Assembly: GCA_030698645.1 (NCBI GenBank)
Contig: JAUYMV010000242.1
Span: 1-9,076 of the forward strand
DNA from: Mesorhizobium sp.
GTDB lineage: Bacteria; Pseudomonadota; Alphaproteobacteria; Rhizobiales; Rhizobiaceae
DNA: 9,076 nt
Direction of reading: 5' to 3'
Every line of letters begins with the position of its first letter. Within the stretch, counting starts at the first letter, position 1. Made by a program: the position numbers and the translations under genes. The notes below the pieces were generated by a model, which was given only the letters and a program-made list of their open reading frames with translations, was not told where the DNA came from and made no database searches. This document shows, piece by piece, positions 4,394-9,076 of the stretch.

Positions 4394-6289
4394 ATGCCCG
4401 CCGCCGCGGAAAAGGGGATCCGGGATTTGGCCAAGACGGTTTTTTCGAGACGGTATGCGCTGCCTGTTGGCGCACTCGCCATCCTGCTTTCGCTCGGGAC
4501 GCCGCCGGCCCAGGCGCAGAACCTGTTCGACCTGCTCTTCGGCGGAGGCGTCCGCCGGCAACGCGATTTTCCGCCGCCGCCGCCACCGGCCCCGAACAAG
4601 CCAATCGCCAAGATATCGGCGCCATCCTACTACACCTACAAGGTCGACGCCCTGGTCGCCGTCCGTGTGCCGCAGCAGGCAATTGTCGTCGACGCGGCGG
4701 CGCCAGGACCGGCCATGCCCGGCCTCGGACTTTCCGGTCTTGGCTTCGGCGAGGCCATGAAGACCCTCGACGGGTTCGACCTGTCGGCCGAAAAGGATGT
4801 CGCCGACGCGATCGCCAAGCATTATGCGGCGCATCCGGAATTCGTCTGGGTGTCCGGGTTCCATGTCAACGGTCGCGCCGAGCAGGCGCTGCGCGTACTG
4901 GGCAACGCCGCGAGCTACGGTCTCGATCCCGCGGAATATTCCGTCAGCGTGCCGCTGGCCGCCTTCTCGATGGACGACATGGTGGCTCGCCAGAAGGAAC
5001 TGGCGGCATTCGAACTGACGCTCTCGGCGCGAGTCCTGCGCTATGCGCGCGACGCCAAGCGCGGCATGATCGATCCGAACCGGCTGTCCGGCTACCATGA
5101 TTTCGCACCCAAGACGTTCGACCTCGCGACAGTGCTCGGCACGCTCGCCCGCACCTTCGACACCACCGTCTATCTGGAATCGCTGCATCCGCAGGGACCG
5201 GAATACCAGGCGTTGCGCGTCGAACTCGAAGCGCTTCGGGCATCCGCCGAAAACGACATCATCGTCGATCCCAAACTGCTGCTGAAGCCCGGCGAAACGA
5301 GCCCGGAACTGCCCAAGCTGATCGCGCTCATCGAGCGCAAGGCGGACGCGGACTTCGCCACGGAACATGCCGTGCTGATCGCCCTGTCGCGCGGCAAGGA
5401 CGTGTATTCGCCCGAGATCGTACCGCTGATCAAGGCGGCGCAGGTGGCGCATGGATTGAAGGGCGACGGCGTCATCGGGCCGCGCACCGTGCAGGCGCTG
5501 GCCGGCGTCTCCAAGGCCGATCGGCTCGGCAAGGTGATCGTGGCGCTCGAGCAATTGCGCTGGCATCCATCCGATCTCGGCCCGCGCCGCGTGTTCATCA
5601 ACCAGCCGGCCTTCACCGCCACCTATTACGAGGGCGGCGTGGAGAAGCTGTCGATGCGCGCCGTGGTCGGCAAGCCGTCCAACCAGACGAGCTTCTTCCA
5701 CGACGAGATCGAGCAGATCGACTACAACCCCTATTGGGGCGTGCCGCAGTCGATCATCGTCAACGAAATGCTGCCCCGGCTGCGCAACGACCCAGGCTAT
5801 CTCGACCGCGCCGGCTACGAGGTCACCGACGCCAAGGGACGCCGGGTGTCGTCGTCGGAAGTCAACTGGGGCGCCTATGGCTCGAAGGTTCCCTACAATG
5901 TGCGCCAGACCCCGAGCGAGGCCAATGCGCTCGGCGAGCTGAAGATCCTGTTTCCCAATAAACATGCGATCTACATGCACGACACGCCGTCCAAGAGCCT
6001 GTTCCAGAAGGACATGCGCGCCTTCAGCCATGGCTGCGTGCGGCTGCAGCAGCCGCGCGAGATGGCCGCGGCCGTGCTCGGGTCAAGCGTCCAGCATGTC
6101 GTGACCAAACTCGGGCAGGGGCATTCCTCGGAAATGGTGCCGGTGAAGATTCCGGTCTACGTCGCCTATTTCACGGCGTGGCCGGACAAGGCCGGCATCG
6201 TGCAGTACTACGACGACGTCTATGGCCGCGACGACAAGGTCAAGATCGCCATGGAAAAGACCGCCTCGGTGCGCGCGCCGGCGTCCTGA
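4394..6289 (+). CDS. Large L,D-transpeptidase (YcbB type) with peptidoglycan-binding domain
   Basis: Periplasmic enzyme (631 aa from ATG) that forms 3-3 cross-links between peptidoglycan stem peptides. A signal peptide has basic FSRR, a hydrophobic core (about 22-34) and cleavage after AQA (41). A six-proline linker (60-65) follows. The YcbB-type scaffold carries FVWVSGFHVNGRAEQAL (about 140-156), GLDPAEY and YARDAKRGMIDPNR (about 217-230). A PG_binding_1 domain lies at about 335-371 (GDGVIGPRTVQALAG), and the YkuD catalytic domain at about 398-563. Active-site residues are His529 (MHDTPSK) and SHGC (545-548) with nucleophile Cys548, codon 6035-6037. Length and domain order match YcbB/LdtD. 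Three starts are possible: GTG 4370, ATG 4394 and TTG 4427. The TTG follows AAGGGGA by 8 nt and gives the most compact signal peptide, so the true N-terminus is unsettled. The region after about 564 is an interface-like tail ending in a lysine- and alanine-rich stretch. Confidence 0.95.
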   Translation: MPAAAEKGIRDLAKTVFSRRYALPVGALAILLSLGTPPAQAQNLFDLLFGGGVRRQRDFPPPPPPAPNKPIAKISAPSYYTYKVDALVAVRVPQQAIVVDAAAPGPAMPGLGLSGLGFGEAMKTLDGFDLSAEKDVADAIAKHYAAHPEFVWVSGFHVNGRAEQALRVLGNAASYGLDPAEYSVSVPLAAFSMDDMVARQKELAAFELTLSARVLRYARDAKRGMIDPNRLSGYHDFAPKTFDLATVLGTLARTFDTTVYLESLHPQGPEYQALRVELEALRASAENDIIVDPKLLLKPGETSPELPKLIALIERKADADFATEHAVLIALSRGKDVYSPEIVPLIKAAQVAHGLKGDGVIGPRTVQALAGVSKADRLGKVIVALEQLRWHPSDLGPRRVFINQPAFTATYYEGGVEKLSMRAVVGKPSNQTSFFHDEIEQIDYNPYWGVPQSIIVNEMLPRLRNDPGYLDRAGYEVTDAKGRRVSSSEVNWGAYGSKVPYNVRQTPSEANALGELKILFPNKHAIYMHDTPSKSLFQKDMRAFSHGCVRLQQPREMAAAVLGSSVQHVVTKLGQGHSSEMVPVKIPVYVAYFTAWPDKAGIVQYYDDVYGRDDKVKIAMEKTASVRAPAS

Positions 6290-6294
6290 CGCCG
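6279..6294 (+). terminator. Hairpin containing the transpeptidase stop codon
   Basis: CGGCGT (6279-6284), CCTG, ACGCCG (6289-6294) form a perfect 6-bp stem; the TGA (6287-6289) straddles loop and arm. No T tract follows. It is possibly a weak terminator or transcript-end stabiliser. Confidence 0.3.
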
Positions 6295-6428
6295 TGGCGG
6301 CAGACGGTCGCGGTCGCTTTCTCGCGCTGCGTCCGTCGAGGGCAAGCGTCCTTGGACGCGGACGCGCCGTTCAATGTCCGATGGCTCCGCTCCGCAATAG
6401 GGTCAGTCGGCTGCGGGGGCCGCGCGCT

Positions 6429-6442
6429 CGCGATCGATCGCG
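6429..6442. repeat. 14-bp perfect palindrome in the 6290-6508 gap
   Basis: CGCGATCGATCGCG is fully self-complementary and lies 67 bp before the glycosyltransferase start. The 219-bp gap around it has no ORF with a ribosome site. It also holds a small GCGTCC-TT-GGACGC dyad (6346-6359). The palindrome could be an operator for the downstream cassette, but overlapping GATCG units make such palindromes fairly easy to arise in GC-rich DNA. Confidence 0.3.
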
Positions 6443-6508
6443 GCCGCGGGCGGCAACGTCTCGACACGCCATGGGTTTTCAGGCAATGGCCGTTGCCGGA
6501 GATCCGCG

Positions 6509-7966
6509 ATGACCCAACGATCGACCCTACAGGTTCTGACCTCGCCGGCGGCGATCTGCCTGATGCTTCTTGCCGCCTCGCTCATCAAGTTCTGGGCGTG
6601 GACGCCGACGGCGTTCTTCGGCGACGATCTGAATGCCTATCTGAAGTTTGTTGACGGGCCACTCTCGACGCTGGAACGGGCCGTGTTCGATCATTGGGCG
6701 CAAAAACATCGCCCGGTCGTTCACGTCCTCTATTGGGCCATGTTCAAAGCGTTCAACGACGAGTATCAGCTCCACATTGCGGTCTGCTACGCGATCCATG
6801 TCGCGTGCGCCTTCGTCTTCTACCAGATCGCCCTGGAATTGTCGGGCCGCCGGGTGCTCGTGGCGCTTGCCGCGGCGCTTCTCTTCGCCACCGTCCGTTT
6901 CGCCTATTTCGACCTGATCCTGATCGGTCTTGTCGAGTCGGTTGCGCTGTTCTTTTTCCTCCTGGCCATGAAGGTGTCGCTTCGGCTCTACGACGAGGCG
7001 GCGGATGTTCCGCATCCGGTTGCCACGGCGATGCTCGTCGTTCTTCTGTGCGCCCTGGCGATGTTCTCGCACGAGCGCTACATCGCGGCGGCGCCGTGGA
7101 CCGTCGCGGTCATCTTCCTGGCGCCACGGCTGGGACAGCTTGGCATCGTTCGGCGCGGCGCGCTTGCCCTGGCAGTGCTTCTGCCGGTTGCCCTGAATAT
7201 CGGCTACAAGATGTTCTTCGTCGGACGCGGGACGCTCGTTGGCACGGGCGGAAAGGCCCTCGGCATCGATTTCGCACTCATCGCCCAGAATATCCGCGAG
7301 GGTATTCCTTCGCTGTTCGGGATCAATTCCGGCCATCCGTTCTGGGTGGGGCACGTGGTCAATTCCGTGCGCGATCCGGCGCTCTGGTTTTCTCTCGTGT
7401 TCATCCTCGGCTTTCTGGCCGTGACAGCCTCGGTCGCGATGTCCTGGCGGTCGCACAGTCAGCACAAGCGCGTCTGGGTGCTGTTGCTGGTTCCGCTCGC
7501 GGGGCTCATGCTGGTTCCGCCGCTGATGACGGTCCCGTTTCAGCCCCGGTGGCTGTTCCTGCAGTCGGGCATCCTGTTCCTGATCCTCGCATGGGTCTAC
7601 GGCGAAGCCGTCGTACAAAGACGCCCACTCGTATGGGCCATGATCGCCGTCTGTTTCGCCGCCTATTTCGCGGCGGACCTCGTGATCTCGCGCGACTACC
7701 GGACGATGTATCTCGTCAACCTGACGCGCATGACGGGCGCACTCGCCAAGCTGGCGCCGAGCCTTCCGCCCGGCCGCGTCGACACCATCGGCGCGCAAAA
7801 CAGCTGGGCGACGTTGCGCGGCCAGTTCTTCAAGGTCTATGGCGGCGAGGCCCGCGAAATGGGCTACTACGCCACCAAGGAACTCTGGCTGGCGGATCCC
7901 GCCGCCAACGACACCGCATGGCAATATGACGATGCAACCGCATCGTTCACCGAGGTGCGGCGCTGA
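6509..7966 (+). CDS. GT-C-fold polytopic membrane glycosyltransferase
   Basis: 485-aa inner-membrane protein with about ten hydrophobic segments and a soluble C-terminal tail (about 396-485). It shows the sequential landmarks of GT-C enzymes of the PMT/TMTC kind. The first is FFGDD (36-40) in the loop after helix 1, where the catalytic acidic residue sits. Next is HRPVVHVLY (67-75) before helix 2 with a family-like YQLHIAVCYAIHV, then FSHERY (186-191) in the place of the usual SKE motif. Last is PRWLFLQS (346-353) in the place of RYLYLPS. Such enzymes move a sugar from a polyprenyl-phosphate donor to an acceptor on the outer face of the membrane. GGAGA lies 6 nt before the ATG. The stop overlaps the start of a small ORF and an acyltransferase follows, suggesting surface glycan modification. 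Donor and acceptor are unknown. Fold assignment is by motif reading only. Confidence 0.75.
   Translation: MTQRSTLQVLTSPAAICLMLLAASLIKFWAWTPTAFFGDDLNAYLKFVDGPLSTLERAVFDHWAQKHRPVVHVLYWAMFKAFNDEYQLHIAVCYAIHVACAFVFYQIALELSGRRVLVALAAALLFATVRFAYFDLILIGLVESVALFFFLLAMKVSLRLYDEAADVPHPVATAMLVVLLCALAMFSHERYIAAAPWTVAVIFLAPRLGQLGIVRRGALALAVLLPVALNIGYKMFFVGRGTLVGTGGKALGIDFALIAQNIREGIPSLFGINSGHPFWVGHVVNSVRDPALWFSLVFILGFLAVTASVAMSWRSHSQHKRVWVLLLVPLAGLMLVPPLMTVPFQPRWLFLQSGILFLILAWVYGEAVVQRRPLVWAMIAVCFAAYFAADLVISRDYRTMYLVNLTRMTGALAKLAPSLPPGRVDTIGAQNSWATLRGQFFKVYGGEAREMGYYATKELWLADPAANDTAWQYDDATASFTEVRR
7952..7957 (+). promoter_or_regulatory. Ribosome binding site inside the glycosyltransferase end
   Basis: GAGGTG sits within the last codons of the glycosyltransferase, 8 nt before an ATG (7966-7968) that overlaps its TGA. 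Position and spacing suit translational coupling of the small ORF. Confidence 0.4.
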
Positions 7967-8076
7967 TGTGTCTGCGACTCGCAACGACAATCGCGGTCGT
8001 GCTTTGGCTCTCATGCCGCTACTGTCCTGATTGCCTTTGGAACATTTCGGCCGATCAGCATCCACGGACGGGATAG
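7966..8076 (+). CDS. Small ORF of 36 aa between glycosyltransferase and acyltransferase
   Basis: The ATG overlaps the upstream TGA as TGATG, a GAGGTG ribosome site lies 8 nt before it, and its TAG ends one base before the acyltransferase ATG, so it fills the gap exactly. The peptide has a hydrophobic run LRLATTIAVVLWLSC (3-17), then three cysteines in C-x2-C-x2-C (17, 20, 23) and a polar tail. Residues before Cys17 (W-L-S) are not a good lipobox. Third codon positions are only about 58% G or C (21 of 36), lower than expected for genes here, which argues against long selection as a protein. It may be a small membrane peptide, or a translated spacer that hands ribosomes to the next gene. No family is recognised. 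Confidence 0.35.
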   Translation: MCLRLATTIAVVLWLSCRYCPDCLWNISADQHPRTG

Positions 8077-8077
8077 C

Positions 8078-9076
8078 ATGGCTACTCGTCTAGACTTTCG
8101 AAGCGACATAAACGGGCTTCGCGCGGTCGCGGTCGTTGCTGTCGTGCTGTTTCACCTGGGGATCGACCGCTTCGCCGGCGGCTTCCTGGGCGTCGATGTC
8201 TTCTTCGTCATCTCGGGCTACCTGATCACCGGCAGCATCGTGCGCGAGATGGAAGCCGGCCGGTTTGCCTTCGGCCGGTTCTGGTGGAAGCGGTTCCGGC
8301 GGCTGTTTCCGGCGCTGGCGGTGACGGTGCTTGCGACGATGCTGGCCGGCGCGTGGCTGTTTCCGCCCGGCCATTTCGAGCTGCTCGGCAAATCGGCGGC
8401 CGCCGCGCTCGTCTGGGTGTCGAACGTCTTCTTCTATTTCGAGGCGGGCTATTTTTCGGCCGATGCGGTGACAAAGCCGCTGCTGCACACCTGGTCGCTC
8501 GGCGTCGAGGAACAGTTCTATCTTGTCTGGCCGCTGGTCCTTTGGGCCGCCTTCAGATGGCGCGGGTCCGGCGCCGTCGCCTGGACCGTCGCGGTGCTGT
8601 TTGCCGCCAGCCTGGCCGCCGCGCTCTGGATGCTGCCGGCCGACAAGGATGCCGTCTTCTACTGGATGCCGTTTCGCATCTTCGAGCTGGCGATCGGCGG
8701 CCTTGTCGTGTTTTCGGAGCGCCGCTTCAAGGCGTCCGCGATGGCACGGGAGGCCGTGACGGTCGCAGGCCTCGCGGCGCTCGGCGGCTGCTTCCTGTTC
8801 CTCGCCGGCGCGCCCTGGCTGGCCGGCGAAATCGTCGCGAGCCTGGCGACGGCCGCGATCATCCACGCCGGCGCGGGGCGCATCTCCGGCGCGGTGCTGG
8901 ACAACAGGTTGGCAAGCCTGCTTGGACGCACGTCCTACTCGCTCTATCTGGTGCACTGGCCGGTCGTCGTGTTCTACCGCTATGCGGTGTTTCGCGAGAT
9001 CACGGTGGCGGAGAAGGCCGGTCTGTTCGTCGCGATGGCAGCGCTCGGCTGGGCGCTGCACGAAGCCGTCGAGCGG
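8078..9076 (+). CDS. Membrane acyltransferase, OafA/YrhL type (partial, 3' end missing)
   Basis: 333 codons of an open frame that runs off the window. This is an acyltransferase-3 family integral membrane protein that adds acetyl or other acyl groups to surface glycans, using a cytoplasmic acyl donor. The family's R-x10-H is intact (Arg15, His26). It is followed by GGFLGVDVFFVISGYLIT (34-51), the basic FWWKRFRRLFPA (68-79), LLHTWSLGVEEQFYLVWPL (135-153) and YSLYLVHWP (287-295). About ten hydrophobic segments are present. OafA-type relatives often carry a C-terminal SGNH hydrolase-like domain and reach 600 or more residues, which this window cannot show. A weak GGGA precedes the ATG by about 4 nt, so translation may depend on coupling from the small ORF ending one base upstream. 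Together with the GT-C gene it suggests O-acyl decoration of a polysaccharide. Confidence 0.93.
   Translation, partial: MATRLDFRSDINGLRAVAVVAVVLFHLGIDRFAGGFLGVDVFFVISGYLITGSIVREMEAGRFAFGRFWWKRFRRLFPALAVTVLATMLAGAWLFPPGHFELLGKSAAAALVWVSNVFFYFEAGYFSADAVTKPLLHTWSLGVEEQFYLVWPLVLWAAFRWRGSGAVAWTVAVLFAASLAAALWMLPADKDAVFYWMPFRIFELAIGGLVVFSERRFKASAMAREAVTVAGLAALGGCFLFLAGAPWLAGEIVASLATAAIIHAGAGRISGAVLDNRLASLLGRTSYSLYLVHWPVVVFYRYAVFREITVAEKAGLFVAMAALGWALHEAVER

Noticed and set aside
4010..6031. Very long reverse-strand open frame (673 codons) opposite the large transpeptidase
   Set aside because: It is a composition shadow of the GC-rich forward gene: the translation is rich in Arg, Gly, His and Asp with no family motif, while the forward frame has a full YcbB-type architecture.
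6178..6654. Forward ORF bridging the gap between the large transpeptidase and the glycosyltransferase
   Set aside because: Overlaps both genes out of frame, with Arg/Gly-rich shadow composition and no domain.
6527..8065. Long reverse-strand open frame (512 codons) opposite the glycosyltransferase
   Set aside because: Charged, low-complexity translation typical of the antisense of a membrane protein; the forward frame has membrane helices and GT-C landmarks.
8090..9061. Reverse-strand open frame opposite the acyltransferase
   Set aside because: Gln/Arg/Asp-rich antisense shadow; the forward frame has all acyltransferase-3 motifs.
1..9076. CRISPR arrays, tRNA or rRNA genes, insertion sequences, toxin-antitoxin or phage modules
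   Set aside because: No regularly spaced repeats, cloverleaf-like sequences, transposase or integrase motifs, or terminal inverted repeats were found on either strand.

Overview
The window is GC-rich and densely coded. Codon use, gene content and divergence fit an alphaproteobacterium, most likely of the Hyphomicrobiales (Rhizobium/Mesorhizobium-like). Supporting this are two L,D-transpeptidases, a wall cross-linking type abundant in that order, and a DR2398-type FMN flavin-binding protein. The placement is inference from protein style; no rRNA, tRNA, mobile element, integrase or CRISPR array is visible.

Layout. (1) 86-697 (+): an FMN-binding pyridoxamine-phosphate-oxidase-like protein. It converges on (2) 707-1159 (-), a MarR-family repressor. 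The repressor is divergent from (3) 1208-2143 (+), an alpha/beta hydrolase, across a 48-bp gap. That gap carries two near-identical GTTCA-N4-TGAAC palindromes exactly 20 bp apart, so genes 2 and 3 look like a self-contained repressor/target pair. (4) 2179-2793 (-): a short exported L,D-transpeptidase converging on the hydrolase. (5) 2794-3326: a 533-bp gap with the transpeptidase promoter, a possible decayed membrane-protein fragment and a strong GC hairpin. (6) 3327-4244 (+): a bile-acid:sodium-symporter-family (BASS) transporter. (7) 4394-6289 (+): a large YcbB-type L,D-transpeptidase. (8) 6509-9076 (+): an apparent envelope-glycan cassette of a GT-C-fold membrane glycosyltransferase, a tiny 36-codon ORF filling the gap, and an OafA-type membrane acyltransferase cut by the window end.

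The genes work in two themes. The first is a small regulated detoxification or metabolic unit (flavin-binding protein, MarR, hydrolase). The second is cell-envelope construction: two peptidoglycan 3-3 cross-linking enzymes, plus a glycosyltransferase and acyltransferase pair probably decorating a surface polysaccharide or lipid-linked glycan. The observations most worth checking are the twin operator, the coupled small ORF between the glycosyltransferase and acyltransferase, and stop-codon-embedded hairpins at three gene ends. I saw no convincing evidence of a wholly new multi-gene system.
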